Notes: generated from the sequence alone by a model not told the origin. Positions 27,280-36,521 are shown, numbered from the stretch's first letter. The stretch is 64,000 bases of DNA from Alicyclobacillus mali NBRC 102425 (GCF_001570745.1 NZ_BCSG01000018.1:39676-103675); one strand, 5' to 3'. Numbers and translations: made by a program.

Positions 27280-28448
27280 TGGATGTCGGCCGTCCCAATC
27301 CACTGCTCAAAGATGGCGTTCGCCACGGGCCAATAGACATCCGGGATGTGGTATGCCGAGCCTCGACGCTCCAGCAAGCCATCGGCCAAAAGTCGCTCCA
27401 CCACGCCAGGGAACACCTCCTCGATGCGCCGCCCAAAGCGACGCTCGAATCGGTGCCTGTCCACGCCCTCGGCCAGACGCAGGCCAAGGATCACCTGATC
27501 CTCCGCGCGCTCCTCGATGGGCACCCGCTGCCGCTCGGACACGGGCCGTCGCCCCTCACGCACGGCCGCAAGATAGGCGGAGTAGCGACGCTCCATGGCG
27601 AACCGTTCGCCCCGGACGTAGCCGTGAGCGCCGACTCCGGTCGCCTCGTACGGTTCGTTCCGCCAGTACACGAGATTATGACGAGCCTCTCCGCCAGGCC
27701 GCGCAAAGTTGGAGATCTCATAGTGGACAAATCCCGCTTGACACAGCGTGTCGCGCACCAAGTGGTACATCTCGGCTTCCGCGTCTTCCCCAGGCAAGCT
27801 GAGCAGTCCCATCTCGTTCCATTTGGCGAACGGCGTGCCCGGCTCAATCTTGAGCCAATACGCGGAGACGTGATCGACCGGAAGGCGAAGCACCGCTTGG
27901 ACGCTTTCCTCCACGTCGTGGAGCGCCTGATCCGGCAGGCCGAACATCAGATCCACGTTCACGTGCTGAAAGCCGAGATCGCGCGTGGCCCAGACGGCTT
28001 CGTCGATCGCGTCGCGGAGATGTGCGCGGCCGATGGTCTGCAGCAGATGGTCCTGGAACGCCTGCGCGCCGAACGAGATGCGATTGACGCCGTGATCGCG
28101 CAGCACGCGGAGCTTTTCCCGGGTGATGGAGTCTGGATTCGATTCGAAAGTGATTTCGGCATCGGCGCGGAACTCGAAGCGCCGATGCAGGGCGGTCAAC
28201 AAACGATCGAGGAGCGAAGCGGAGAGCAATGTCGGGGTACCGCCGCCGAAGTACGCTGTGGCGAGCGGGGCCTCCATGGGTTCCATCAGGTCCCACTCCG
28301 CCACGAGCGCGTCGACGTACGCCTCCATGGCGGCCGGCGACTTCACGAAGGTCGTGAAATCACAATAGAAGCAACGGCTCTTGCAAAACGGAATGTGCAC
28401 ATACAGGGATTGAGGCGCTCGGCGCTCCTCCCGATCTTCCACAGACAT
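27276..28448 (-). CDS. hemW: HemW, heme chaperone-type radical-SAM protein
   Basis: A 390-residue radical-SAM protein. The CxxxCxxC cluster site is CKSRCFYCDF (about 25-34); the F after the third cysteine site favours HemW over the coproporphyrinogen oxidase HemN. GGGTPTLLS and the C-terminal HemN domain (ADGLLERRGSAYHIPD) are present. HemW proteins bind heme and are thought to insert it into respiratory enzymes; older annotations call them HemN. The ATG overlaps the lepA stop by one base. It follows lepA as in B. subtilis. Confidence 0.92.
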   Translation of the reverse strand: MSVEDREERRAPQSLYVHIPFCKSRCFYCDFTTFVKSPAAMEAYVDALVAEWDLMEPMEAPLATAYFGGGTPTLLSASLLDRLLTALHRRFEFRADAEITFESNPDSITREKLRVLRDHGVNRISFGAQAFQDHLLQTIGRAHLRDAIDEAVWATRDLGFQHVNVDLMFGLPDQALHDVEESVQAVLRLPVDHVSAYWLKIEPGTPFAKWNEMGLLSLPGEDAEAEMYHLVRDTLCQAGFVHYEISNFARPGGEARHNLVYWRNEPYEATGVGAHGYVRGERFAMERRYSAYLAAVREGRRPVSERQRVPIEERAEDQVILGLRLAEGVDRHRFERRFGRRIEEVFPGVVERLLADGLLERRGSAYHIPDVYWPVANAIFEQWIGTADIH

Positions 28449-30262
28449 CACTCCATCTTCAGCACGGCCATGAACGCCTCCTGAGGCACCTCGACGCGCC
28501 CGACCTGCTTCATCCGCTTCTTGCCTTCCTTCTGTTTCTCCAGGAGCTTCCGCTTGCGCGTGATATCGCCGCCGTAACACTTGGCGAGCACGTTCTTTCG
28601 CATGGCGCGAATCGTCTCGCGCGCGATGATGCGGCTGCCGATGGCCGCCTGAATCGGCACCTCGAACAGCTGGCGCGGGATGATGTCCTTCAGTTTCTCG
28701 CACACGATCCGGCCGCGCTCATACGCCTTGTCCTTGTGCACGATGAAGGACAGCGCATCGACCACTTCCCCGTTGAGAAGGATATCGAGCTTGACGAGGT
28801 TCGACGGCCGATATCCGATGAACTCATAGTCGAGCGACGCATACCCCTTGGTGGACGATTTCAACCGGTCGAAGAAGTCGTAGACGATCTCGGCCAGCGG
28901 CAGATCGTACACGATGGTCGTGCGCGTGTCGTCGAGATACTGCATGTCCTGGAATTGGCCCCGCTTCTCCTGGCACAGCTCCATGATATTGCCCACGTAC
29001 TCCTTCGGCGCGAAGATGGTGGCGCGCACGAACGGCTCCTCGATTCGCTCAATCCGATCCGGATTCGGCATCTTGCTGGGGTTATCAATCTCCTCCATCG
29101 TGCCGTCCGTGCGGTACACGTGATACACCACGCTCGGCGCGGTCGTGATGAGCGTGAGTCCGTACTCGCGCTCCAGCCGCTCCTGCACGATTTCCATGTG
29201 CAACATGCCGAGAAAGCCGCAGCGAAAGCCGAACCCAAGCGCACTTGACGTCTCGGGCTCGTACGTCAACGCCGCGTCGTTCAACTCCAGCTTCTCGAGC
29301 GCCTCGCGCAAATCCTCGTAATCCGAGGAGTCCACCGGATACAAGCCGCAGAACACCATGGGGTTGATCTTGCGGTAACCGGGCAGCGGCTCGGCGGCCG
29401 GGCGCAAAGCGTCGGTGACCGTGTCGCCGACGCGCGTGTCGCGCACGTTCTTGATGCTCGCTGCAAAATACCCGACTTCGCCCGCCTCAAGCCGATCCAC
29501 CGGGGTCATCTTCGGGCGGAACACGCCCACCTCGTCGACCTCGAACTCCTTGTCCGTCGACATCATCTTGATCCGCATGCCCTTCTCGATGGCGCCGTCG
29601 AACACGCGGATGTACACGATCACGCCGCGGTACGAATCGTAATGCGAGTCGAAGATGAGCGCCTTCAAGGGCGCGTCGGGATCGCCCGAAGGTGCCGGCA
29701 CACGGGTGACCACCCGCTCGAGCACTTCCTCGATGCCAATGCCCGACTTCGCCGAGGCGAGGACCGCGTCCGACGCGTCGAGGCCAATCACGTCCTCAAT
29801 CTGCTGCTTCACCCGCTCCGGGTCGGCACTCGGCAGATCGATCTTGTTGATGACCGGGATGATCTCCAGGTTGTTGTCGATTGCGAGGTACACGTTCGCG
29901 AGCGTCTGCGCCTCCACGCCTTGCGACGCGTCCACGACGAGCAGCGCTCCCTCGCACGCCGCAAGCGAGCGAGAAACTTCGTACGTGAAGTCGACGTGGC
30001 CCGGCGTGTCAATCAGGTTCAGGACGAACTCCTGCCCGTCCTTTGTGCGGTAATTCAGCCTGACGGCCTGCAGTTTGATGGTGATCCCGCGTTCCCGCTC
30101 GAGGTCCAGCTGGTCGAGCAACTGATCCTGCATCTCGCGCTGGCTCACCGCACCCGTGAACTCCAGAATGCGATCCGCCAACGTGGATTTGCCGTGATCG
30201 ATATGTGCGATGATGGAGAAGTTGCGGATATGCTCCTGACGTTCGCCCTTTGCCACGTTCAT
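28448..30262 (-). CDS. lepA: Elongation factor 4 (LepA)
   Basis: Ribosome-bound translational GTPase, about 604 residues. GTPase motifs are [15 protein letters not shown] (about 18-32), [16 protein letters not shown] and [13 protein letters not shown]; the C-terminal LepA-specific domain ends [27 protein letters not shown] abuts ATG 30262 with no spacer, whereas GTG 30256 has a 6-base spacing, so the true start may be two codons later. The in-frame open region upstream is not coding. A short leader with a terminator-like hairpin precedes the gene. Confidence 0.97.
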   Translation of the reverse strand: MNVAKGERQEHIRNFSIIAHIDHGKSTLADRILEFTGAVSQREMQDQLLDQLDLERERGITIKLQAVRLNYRTKDGQEFVLNLIDTPGHVDFTYEVSRSLAACEGALLVVDASQGVEAQTLANVYLAIDNNLEIIPVINKIDLPSADPERVKQQIEDVIGLDASDAVLASAKSGIGIEEVLERVVTRVPAPSGDPDAPLKALIFDSHYDSYRGVIVYIRVFDGAIEKGMRIKMMSTDKEFEVDEVGVFRPKMTPVDRLEAGEVGYFAASIKNVRDTRVGDTVTDALRPAAEPLPGYRKINPMVFCGLYPVDSSDYEDLREALEKLELNDAALTYEPETSSALGFGFRCGFLGMLHMEIVQERLEREYGLTLITTAPSVVYHVYRTDGTMEEIDNPSKMPNPDRIERIEEPFVRATIFAPKEYVGNIMELCQEKRGQFQDMQYLDDTRTTIVYDLPLAEIVYDFFDRLKSSTKGYASLDYEFIGYRPSNLVKLDILLNGEVVDALSFIVHKDKAYERGRIVCEKLKDIIPRQLFEVPIQAAIGSRIIARETIRAMRKNVLAKCYGGDITRKRKLLEKQKEGKKRMKQVGRVEVPQEAFMAVLKME

Positions 30263-30296
30263 CCTCCTCGGCGCACCGCGCGCCCGTCCGCACGAT

Positions 30297-30343
30297 GCAG
30301 GCCTCCGTGCACAAAAGAAACCGCGCCCGGTGCGCGGCCTGCC
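30297..30343 (-). terminator. Terminator-like hairpin inside the lepA leader
   Basis: On the minus strand CCGCGC (30332-30337) pairs with GCGCGG (30321-30326) around a 5-base loop and is followed by TTTCTTTTGT. An outer pair, GCAGGCC (30336-30342) and GGCCTGC (30297-30303), competes with the left arm. It could end transcription from the upstream transporter gene, or act as an attenuator, since a promoter-like box lies just before it. Confidence 0.6.
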
Positions 30344-30358
30344 GATATCATATGGATC

Positions 30359-30367
30359 AGTATAGCA
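30359..30367 (-). promoter_or_regulatory. Extended -10 promoter for lepA
   Basis: TGCTATACT on the minus strand is an extended -10 element. The -35 at 17-base spacing is poor (TGGCGA), as is common with extended -10 promoters. Transcription would begin near 30352, giving a leader of about 90 bases that contains the hairpin above. Confidence 0.6.
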
Positions 30368-30408
30368 CGGGCTGAGGGAGCTCGCCACGCTGGCGCCATA
30401 CGGGCGGA

Positions 30409-31056
30409 TCAGTGGGAGTGCGAATGCGTGTGCCCCTCCCCCGAGACGAAGGCACCCGCCGACTCCCAGCCTTCCTTCACGACAAAGTACAAGATGCCGC
30501 AGGCGGCGAGCGGATCCACCCACCACCAGTGGAACAGGTCGTTCATGGCCACCCCCGCGAGCAACGTCCACGACATGTACCCGCAGGTGAAGGAACACAT
30601 GGCATCCCCGCACAGAGCCGGGCTGTCGAGAAGCTGACCATAGCGGAGCTTCTCCACCGCGAGCCATGGCGTGATGACGCTCGAGGCCATGGCCACGGCC
30701 AGGCCGAGCACGGTGATGGAGGGACCTTCCTGCAAGCGAATCGCCTGGCCGGATTTCACGGCCACATATGCAGCCAGGGCGAATAGACACACCGCGACAA
30801 AACCACTGGTCCACCGCTCCACGGGATGTCGGCGATCCACGCTCTGGCCCGTGTGGATTTCCACGTACAGTCGGACCACGAGCAGCATGCCGCTCACCAA
30901 TTCGATGGCGCTGTCCACGCTGAACGCGGACAGTGCCAAGCTGCCCGCTCGATACGCCGCGATGGCGGAAAACACGGCTTCGCAGGTGATCCAGCCGACC
31001 GAGAACAGTTCCAGTTCCAACGCGCCGCGAAGGCGCCTTTCGCGCAGCGATTGCAT
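30409..31056 (-). CDS. CDF-like cation transporter
   Basis: A 215-residue membrane protein with about six helices, related to cation diffusion facilitators. TM2 contains [12 protein letters not shown] and TM5 contains [13 protein letters not shown], in place of the classical HxxxD pairs; [13 protein letters not shown] near the C-terminus is also typical of this DSxxE subgroup. It has no long C-terminal cytoplasmic domain but ends in a His-rich tail (GHTHSHSH). It probably moves a divalent metal; the substrate is unknown. It occupies the place between gpr and lepA that holds yqxA in B. subtilis. Confidence 0.75.
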   Translation of the reverse strand: MQSLRERRLRGALELELFSVGWITCEAVFSAIAAYRAGSLALSAFSVDSAIELVSGMLLVVRLYVEIHTGQSVDRRHPVERWTSGFVAVCLFALAAYVAVKSGQAIRLQEGPSITVLGLAVAMASSVITPWLAVEKLRYGQLLDSPALCGDAMCSFTCGYMSWTLLAGVAMNDLFHWWWVDPLAACGILYFVVKEGWESAGAFVSGEGHTHSHSH

Positions 31057-31068
31057 CGCGACCTCCGG

Positions 31069-31521
31069 TCAATTCGTATTGAGAAACAGCGCATTGAGCA
31101 CGCTCTTCAGCACCGAGCCGAACACATGGCTCACCTTTTCCCCGACGTACACACCGCCGGTGTCCATCGCGGCCGCGAGCGCGCTGTTCGCGGCATCCTC
31201 AGGGTCGGGCGACGGTCCGTTGCCCGCTACCACCGTCGAAGGCACAGGATTCGAATACTCGATGGCGGGAGCCTGCGGAGAACCGACGTCGGGCGACGGC
31301 ACACTACCTGGTTCCGATTGGCTGCTCAGTCCGTCCGTCTGCGTCGCTGGCGTTTGTCCGCTCGTCGCCTGTACCGTTGGCGCTCCCGTGCCGAGGTGGC
31401 TCATGAACGAGGACACGACGCTGAATACGGTGCCACTCGCGCCGAGAAGTAGGGTCAGGAAGATGGCGACGGCCAATCCCTGCTTGAGCCGTCGGCGCGC
31501 GTGCTGCCATGTCGTCTTCAT
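31069..31521 (-). CDS. Membrane-anchored protein of unknown function
   Basis: A 150-residue protein with one N-terminal membrane helix (about 13-40, [19 protein letters not shown]), a long Ser/Pro/Thr/Gln-rich linker (about 50-115) and a short C-terminal segment ([20 protein letters not shown]). I recognise no family. B. subtilis has spoIIP at this position between gpr and lepA, and the N-terminal layout resembles a SpoIIP anchor, but no amidase domain follows. GGAAGG precedes the ATG. It ends 12 bases before the transporter gene on the same strand, so the two are likely cotranscribed. Confidence 0.6.
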   Translation of the reverse strand: MKTTWQHARRRLKQGLAVAIFLTLLLGASGTVFSVVSSFMSHLGTGAPTVQATSGQTPATQTDGLSSQSEPGSVPSPDVGSPQAPAIEYSNPVPSTVVAGNGPSPDPEDAANSALAAAMDTGGVYVGEKVSHVFGSVLKSVLNALFLNTN

Positions 31522-31692
31522 CTGCGCTTCCTTCCTTCGCGTAGAGTCTTTGTCCTCTAACAGCCTACGCCCATTTGTCCAAACTTATGACTGGGATAGA
31601 GACGTGAGAGAGGCAGGAGCCAAGGGGTCGAACGGCGAATGCTTGAACGTGCTGTATCGAACCGGAACTGCGTGGAAAGGAGGCGTTCTTCC

Positions 31693-32346
31693 TTGAGCGG
31701 AGACTTGGTGGTGTGGCCCATGTCCGCGAACGGCGTCGCGTACGCATCCGCGCCGAGCCCAGGTCCAGATGGCCCGCCCGACGCAGCGCAGTCGTTCGCA
31801 GCTGCGCTCGCCTTATATGCCGACGCGCTGGATGCCGAAGGACCAGGCGCGTCCGCCCCTCAGGCAGCGGAACCGGAGGCGACGGCCACGTCAAACACGG
31901 CACCCGACGACAACGCGTGGCCCAGCTGGGTGACGGCACTTCCTCCTTCTCCTGCCGAAGGCGAGCAGAACGACGCGCTCGAAGCCGTCATTCGCCAGGC
32001 GGCGGACAAATACGGCCTGCCGACGACGTTGCTCCAAGCCGTCATGGAGCAGGAGTCAGGGGGCAACCCGAATGCCACTTCGGCCGCGGGCGCGATGGGC
32101 TTGATGCAGCTCATGCCCGCCACGGCGGCGGCCTACGGCGCCACTCAGCCGTACAATCCCGCCGAGAACATCGACGCGGGCGCCCATTATCTCTCGGACC
32201 TTTTGACGCGGTATCAGGGCAACGTGACACTGGCCCTCGCCGCATACAACGCGGGCCCGGGCGCGGTGGACGCGTACGGCGGTGTGCCTCCGTACCCCGA
32301 GACCCAGGCCTACGTGCGCGACGTCCTCGCGAAGGCCGGCCTGTGA
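31693..32346 (+). CDS. Lytic transglycosylase (SLT domain)
   Basis: A 217-residue protein with a C-terminal goose-lysozyme-like SLT domain (about 100-217): catalytic Glu in AVMEQESGGNPNATS, then AAGAMGLMQLMPATA and ALAAYNAGPGAVDAYGG, all family signatures. The N-terminal 95 residues are Ala/Pro-rich without a clear signal peptide. The TTG at 31693 was chosen because AAAGGAGG lies 8 bases upstream. Such enzymes cleave peptidoglycan strands; the lack of a signal peptide leaves export open. It is convergent with gpr. Confidence 0.85.
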   Translation: MSGDLVVWPMSANGVAYASAPSPGPDGPPDAAQSFAAALALYADALDAEGPGASAPQAAEPEATATSNTAPDDNAWPSWVTALPPSPAEGEQNDALEAVIRQAADKYGLPTTLLQAVMEQESGGNPNATSAAGAMGLMQLMPATAAAYGATQPYNPAENIDAGAHYLSDLLTRYQGNVTLALAAYNAGPGAVDAYGGVPPYPETQAYVRDVLAKAGL

Positions 32347-32348
32347 CG

Positions 32349-33380
32349 TCAGTGCGTCACCAGGTCGGCATCCTCCAACGTCATCGCCGGATGCAATGCC
32401 ACGTTCATACTCTTGGCGATGAGATAAGCGACGTTTTCCATGAATTCATCGACTTCCTTCGGCGCCACCACGAGATTCTGCTCGACCGGCTCCAGCACTT
32501 CCCGCACCAATTGCCACTTCTCCGGCCCCGTCAGCTGATCCAGCAGGCGGTTGGCGGCATTGCCCGGCACCTGCCGGCCGAGCTCACGGAACACGAGCTC
32601 GATGGCGTCGCTCGCGATGGTCGCCGCGTCCACCACGGTCGGCACGCCGATGGCGATGACGGGCACGCCCAGCGTCTCTTTGTCGATGGATTTCCGCTGA
32701 TTGCCCACACCGGCGCCCGGCTGAATCCCCACGTCGGAGAGCTGAATCGTCCGGTGCAGGCGCTCGAGCGATCTCGCCGCCAAAGCGTCCACCGCCACGA
32801 CCACATCGGGCCTGACGCGCTCCACCACGCCGAGCACCACTTCGCTCGTCTCGATGCCGGTCAGCCCGAGCACCCCGGGTGCAAGAGCCGCGATGGAGCG
32901 GTAGCCTTCGCCGCCGCCGAGCACCTCCGGCATGTACGTGAAAAGGTGGCGCGTGACAAACAGCCGGTTCACCACCATGGGGCCTAACGCGTCCGCCGTG
33001 ACGTGCTCGTTCCCCAGGCCGATGACAAGCGCGGTCTCGGCCCGCTCGGGGAGAAGGCGCTTCAATTCGTCGGCCAGGATGCGCGTGAGCCTGTCCTCGA
33101 GATCGAAGTCGCGGCGGCGCATCCCGGGCGCCTCAATGGTGATGTACGTGCCCTTCCGCTTGCCGAGTCGCCTCGCCGCGACCTGGGAGGAGACGCGAAC
33201 TCGCGTGATCACGACGCCCTCGTGCTCTTCCCGCTCCTCTTCCACGCCGCGGATCTGGCCTTCCCGAAGCGCCAGCTCTCGCGCCTCCACGGCGAGGTCC
33301 GTGCGAGGCGACGATCGCGAGATCGGCAAGTGGCACGGCTTCAGTCGCACCTTCCGCGCCTTACTCCATGAAATGATCAT
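32349..33380 (-). CDS. gpr: Germination protease GPR
   Basis: Aspartic-type protease that degrades small acid-soluble spore proteins on germination. The 343-residue protein matches throughout: PRTDLAVEARE (about 25-35) is the zymogen processing region, GLGNEHVTADALGP and FAPGVLG-like ALAPGVLGLTGIETSEV follow, and VGIQPGAGVGNQRKSIDKET and PVIAIGVPTVVDAATIASD are diagnostic. GGGGAGGG precedes the ATG. Its likely substrate, a SASP, is encoded 0.7 kb away. It is divergent from rpsT. Confidence 0.96.
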   Translation of the reverse strand: MIISWSKARKVRLKPCHLPISRSSPRTDLAVEARELALREGQIRGVEEEREEHEGVVITRVRVSSQVAARRLGKRKGTYITIEAPGMRRRDFDLEDRLTRILADELKRLLPERAETALVIGLGNEHVTADALGPMVVNRLFVTRHLFTYMPEVLGGGEGYRSIAALAPGVLGLTGIETSEVVLGVVERVRPDVVVAVDALAARSLERLHRTIQLSDVGIQPGAGVGNQRKSIDKETLGVPVIAIGVPTVVDAATIASDAIELVFRELGRQVPGNAANRLLDQLTGPEKWQLVREVLEPVEQNLVVAPKEVDEFMENVAYLIAKSMNVALHPAMTLEDADLVTH

Positions 33381-33399
33381 TGGTCGCCCTCCCCATGTG

Positions 33400-33429
33400 T
33401 TGCGGTCGTCCCCCAGGATGTGTTACACT
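33400..33429 (+). promoter_or_regulatory. Promoter of rpsT
   Basis: TTGCGG (33400-33405), 18 bases, TACACT (33424-33429), about 80 bases before rpsT. Reasonable sigma-A promoter; it overlaps the region where gpr transcription would start on the other strand. Confidence 0.65.
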
Positions 33430-33441
33430 CTATGTCGTCTG

Positions 33442-33470
33442 TAGATTGCCGCCCGGCCCGGTTTCCATGC
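33442..33470 (-). promoter_or_regulatory. Possible sigma-G promoter of gpr
   Basis: On the minus strand GCATG (33466-33470) is followed after 17 bases by CAATCTA (33442-33448), one mismatch from the CATnMTA -10 of forespore sigma-G, which drives gpr in B. subtilis. Short degenerate motifs make this tentative. Confidence 0.4.
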
Positions 33471-33507
33471 CGATGCGTCGGCGAGTTGTACGAAGCGAGG
33501 TGACATC

Positions 33508-33795
33508 ATGGCCAACATCAAATCCGCGAAAAAGCGGGTGTTGATTACGAAGCGCAACACGCTGCGCAACCGCACCATCAAGTCGGCGCTGCGCACGCAT
33601 ATCCGGAAGTTCGAAACGGCGTTCGCGGCGCAGGACGTGGAGGAAGCGCAGGCTCGGCTCCGCACGGCGCTCCGCGCTTTGGACAAAGCGGTGACGAAGG
33701 GCGTCATCCATCGCAACACCGCTGCGCGTAAAAAGTCCCGCCTCGCAAAGCGGCTGAACGCGTTGCTGAATGAAAAGCAGGCGCAGCAGGCGTAA
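33508..33795 (+). CDS. rpsT: 30S ribosomal protein S20
   Basis: A 95-residue basic protein, MANIKSAKKRVLITKRNTLR and TKGVIHRNTAARKKSRLAKR, a full S20. It binds 16S rRNA early in 30S assembly. GAAGCGAGGTG precedes the ATG. It stands between gpr and holA as in Bacillus, with its own promoter and a strong terminator. Confidence 0.97.
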   Translation: MANIKSAKKRVLITKRNTLRNRTIKSALRTHIRKFETAFAAQDVEEAQARLRTALRALDKAVTKGVIHRNTAARKKSRLAKRLNALLNEKQAQQA

Positions 33796-33810
33796 CTGCG
33801 AGCGCTCTCC

Positions 33811-34119
33811 TCAAAGGCGACTCTCGGGAGTCGCTTTTTGTTTTTGCATCAGCCGTTCCACGTGGCCATGGGCGAGATCGCGCTTGGCCAGCGCCACCAG
33901 CTTGGCCACCATGGGACCGCCCAGTTGTCCTCCTATCTCCCCAGCCTCCTTGGCCGTCAGATTCCCATTTCCACCCTCATCGGCATAGGACACTCCCAGC
34001 CGATCCGCCACGAGTTTCGCGGCGGATGGCTTTTCGGGAGCCGTCCGTGGCACTTGATGGAGTTTGCCATCCGGGCCAATCACGTTCACCGTGGGCACAC
34101 CTCTGTCGCTCAACCACAT
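33811..34119 (-). CDS. Small acid-soluble spore protein, alpha/beta-type related
   Basis: A 102-residue protein whose C-terminal half matches the SASP alpha/beta pattern: AAKLVADRLGVSY and GNLTAKEAGEIGGQLGGPMV, then AKLVALAKRDLA. Such proteins coat and protect spore DNA. The N-terminal 35 residues (WLSDRGVPTVNVIGPDGK) are an extension not found in classical SspA/B. GGGAGG is close to ATG 34119; TTG 34113 would have better spacing. It lies close to gpr, whose product degrades SASPs. The 3' end overlaps the rpsT terminator. Confidence 0.8.
   Translation of the reverse strand: MWLSDRGVPTVNVIGPDGKLHQVPRTAPEKPSAAKLVADRLGVSYADEGGNGNLTAKEAGEIGGQLGGPMVAKLVALAKRDLAHGHVERLMQKQKATPESRL
33817..33845 (+). 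terminator. Terminator of rpsT
   Basis: GCGACTC-TCGG-GAGTCGC followed by TTTTTGTTTTT, 20 bases after the rpsT stop. Classical Rho-independent terminator; it lies within the 3' end of the opposing SASP gene. Confidence 0.93.
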
Positions 34120-34149
34120 CACCTCCCGACGTGCGCGCAGGTCTTTTGG

Positions 34150-35163
34150 CTACTGTGCCCGGTTGTGCGCCGTCGTACTCGCAGCGCACGCGAGTTCCAT
34201 GAGCGCGAGGTTCAAGGCCACTTCCGGCGCCAGCCGTCCGCGCTTGACGTCCCACTCCGCGTCCGCCAGCACGCGCACGAGCTTGGCCAGGTTCCGCTCC
34301 GAAAACCGCGTCGCCTGGCGAGCTGCCGTGCGAAGGGCATACGGATGCACACCGAGCTCCTTGGCCCGCTGCTCCAGGTTGGTGGCGCCTCTGGCGAAGG
34401 CCATCAGCCGAACCTGACGCGCCAAAAGGGCGATGAGCGCGAACGGGTCATACCCTTGGCGCGCAAGCCCTTCCAGTCCCTCAAAGACTGAGCCAACGTG
34501 GCCCTGCACGGCCCAATCGATCCATGCGAACACGCTGTCCTCGGCCTGCACAGGCACGAGCTCCAGGACGTGATCGCGCGCAATCGGGTTCTCGCCAGCG
34601 TACGCCTGGAGCTTGGCGAACTCGTTCATCGAGCGTGTCAGCGACTTCGTTCGCCGCCACAGCTCCGCCAGCGCGTCCTTGGCGATCACGACCCCCTTCG
34701 ATCGCGCCAGGCGCTCGAGCCTCAACATCGCGTCGCGATCGCGGCTGGGCACAGGGCACGCGATGACTGCGTGGCGCTTGGCCAACTTGGTGACGCGGCG
34801 GCGCTCGTCCAGCTTATCGGCTGGAACAGAAAGCACCAGCGTTCGACCCGCAACCGGCTGTTCCAGGTACGCAGCCAGACGCTCCGCGTCCGGGCCGGAT
34901 CGCCCGTCTGGAGTAAACGCTGTGGCATTGCGAACATACACGAGGGGCTTGTCTCCCAGCAGTGAAAAGGAGCAAAGTTCAAGCTCAGCGGGCTCGAACC
35001 CGTCCTCCTGGTAGTCGAAGCGGAGAACAGATGGGCCATCAGGTTGATTTCGCGCCAGCTCGTCGCAAAACCAGTCAAAAAGCCCGATCTCGCTCCCGTA
35101 CAGGAGATAGACCGAAGCCGGACCGGCCTGCGTCAGGTGATCAATAGCCTCGAAAACGTCCAA
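34150..35163 (-). CDS. holA: DNA polymerase III delta subunit HolA
   Basis: Clamp-loader delta subunit (B. subtilis YqeN). The 337-residue protein begins VFEAIDHLTQAGPASVYLLY-GSE, has the delta-type AAA+ N-terminal domain without a functional Walker A, and ends in the helical collar domain (FALIALLARQVRLMAFARGA). TTG 35163 was chosen from the family N-terminus, with GGGAGG 11 bases upstream; the frame stays open to 35532. Located between comEC/ndh and rpsT, as in Bacillus. Confidence 0.92.
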   Translation of the reverse strand: MDVFEAIDHLTQAGPASVYLLYGSEIGLFDWFCDELARNQPDGPSVLRFDYQEDGFEPAELELCSFSLLGDKPLVYVRNATAFTPDGRSGPDAERLAAYLEQPVAGRTLVLSVPADKLDERRRVTKLAKRHAVIACPVPSRDRDAMLRLERLARSKGVVIAKDALAELWRRTKSLTRSMNEFAKLQAYAGENPIARDHVLELVPVQAEDSVFAWIDWAVQGHVGSVFEGLEGLARQGYDPFALIALLARQVRLMAFARGATNLEQRAKELGVHPYALRTAARQATRFSERNLAKLVRVLADAEWDVKRGRLAPEVALNLALMELACAASTTAHNRAQ

Positions 35164-35225
35164 AACGAAATACGCCTCCCGAATCGAGTATACCCGATCC
35201 GAGAGGCGCGACAGGGCGCTGTAAT

Positions 35226-36407
35226 TCAGATGCGGACGACTTCCTTCGCGTGACTTCCGGCAAGCCGCAGGCCACCCAATTCCCACAGGTACTTGGCCTT
35301 GCTTCCTTCCTTCGCCAAGGCGCCCATGACACCCTTGATGGGCACGCCGAGGAAGCTGCCGACACCGACCTCCGAGCCGAGCGAGCAGAGCGTACCCCAG
35401 TCGCGCGGTTTGAACGGCTCCATCTCGCGGCGCCGCTCGCGTAGCAGGATATTCTTCGCCGCAAGCGGCCCCATCTGTTCCGCGTTCTGCGCGGTCGGCG
35501 GATAAGGCCTGCCGTTTTCGTCTTCTGCCCAAGCGCTGTCCCCAGCGATGAAGATCTGCTCATCGTCCACGGACTGCAGGTAGGCGTTCACCTTGGCGCG
35601 GCCGCGGCGGTCCACCGTGAACCCGGATTCGCTCAAAAGCGGATTGGCGCGCACACCTCCGGTCCACACGATGGTGCCCGCCTCGACCTTCTCTCCGCCG
35701 TCGAGGTGAATGACGCCCTCCGTGACTTCGTTGATCTTGGCGTTCGTGCGGAGTTTGCCACCGCGCTTCGTGATGGTTTGCGCAACGTATGGCCGCAGAT
35801 GCTCCGCGACCATCGGCAGAATGGTCGGCATCGCCTCGATGCACTGGACGTCGACCTTCTCCCACGGGATGTCCAACTCGCCGCAGAGCTTCGGAAGATA
35901 CTCCAACAGTTCTCCCATCAACTCGATGCCCGTAAGCCCTGCACCGCCGAGCGCAATGCGCAGATGGCGCTCGTCGCCGTCCTGCTTGTAGAGCCTGAAC
36001 TGGTCATCGATGTGGCGGCGGATCTCCACCGCGGAATCGAGATTGGTGATGCTCAAGCTGTACTCCTTAAGGCCCTTGATCCCGAAATACTCCGAGACCC
36101 ATCCCAGCGCATAGATGAGGTAATCGTACCCAATCTCGCCCTCGGTCGTCTTCAGGACGTGCCGCTCGCGGTCAATCCCGGTGACGCTCGCCACAACGAG
36201 CTCCGACGACTCGTTCCTCAGCACTTCCTTGATGGGAATCTTGTACTTGTCGCCGACGTCCCGCCCGCCGGCCACCTCGTGAAGAAGAATGGTGAGGTAG
36301 TGGTAATCATGGTTGTTGACGAGCGTGAACGGGATCCCTTGCCTGTCCAGGTAGGCCGCCGCCATCATGCCCGCATAGCCCGCGCCAGCAATCACAATTT
36401 TGCTCAT
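35226..36407 (-). CDS. ndh: Type II NADH dehydrogenase (NDH-2)
   Basis: Single-subunit, non-proton-pumping NADH:quinone oxidoreductase, 393 residues. The FAD-binding motif is IVIAGAGYAGMMAA at the N-terminus, the NADH site LGGAGLTGIELMGEL (about 155-169), and the second FAD element IFIAGDSAWAED precedes PPTAQNAEQMG. A C-terminal amphipathic region should anchor it to the membrane. ATG 36407 has GGAGAGGA upstream. It is inserted between comEC and holA, unlike B. subtilis, and has its own promoter. Confidence 0.93.
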   Translation of the reverse strand: MSKIVIAGAGYAGMMAAAYLDRQGIPFTLVNNHDYHYLTILLHEVAGGRDVGDKYKIPIKEVLRNESSELVVASVTGIDRERHVLKTTEGEIGYDYLIYALGWVSEYFGIKGLKEYSLSITNLDSAVEIRRHIDDQFRLYKQDGDERHLRIALGGAGLTGIELMGELLEYLPKLCGELDIPWEKVDVQCIEAMPTILPMVAEHLRPYVAQTITKRGGKLRTNAKINEVTEGVIHLDGGEKVEAGTIVWTGGVRANPLLSESGFTVDRRGRAKVNAYLQSVDDEQIFIAGDSAWAEDENGRPYPPTAQNAEQMGPLAAKNILLRERRREMEPFKPRDWGTLCSLGSEVGVGSFLGVPIKGVMGALAKEGSKAKYLWELGGLRLAGSHAKEVVRI

Positions 36408-36492
36408 GTGCGTCCTCTCCAGTTCCCAGTTTGCTTCGTCTTTCTTTTCATGTCCGATCTCGCCTCGCCGGACCGAACACTTCCATCGCACA

Positions 36493-36501
36493 ATCATAGC
36501 A
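36493..36501 (-). promoter_or_regulatory. Extended -10 promoter of ndh
   Basis: TGCTATGAT on the minus strand, about 85 bases before the ndh start, with a moderate -35 (TGGACT) 16 bases further upstream inside the end of comEC. Confidence 0.6.
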
Positions 36502-36521
36502 CAATGGCGGTTGAAGTCCAC

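Noticed and set aside
27276..28448. Annotation of hemW as coproporphyrinogen III oxidase HemN
   Set aside because: CxxxCxxCDF and position after lepA fit HemW; HemN has an extra cysteine after the third.
30263..31072. N-terminal extension of lepA by about 270 codons
   Set aside because: The extension runs across the transporter gene in another frame and the intergenic leader; LepA homologues begin at [15 protein letters not shown].
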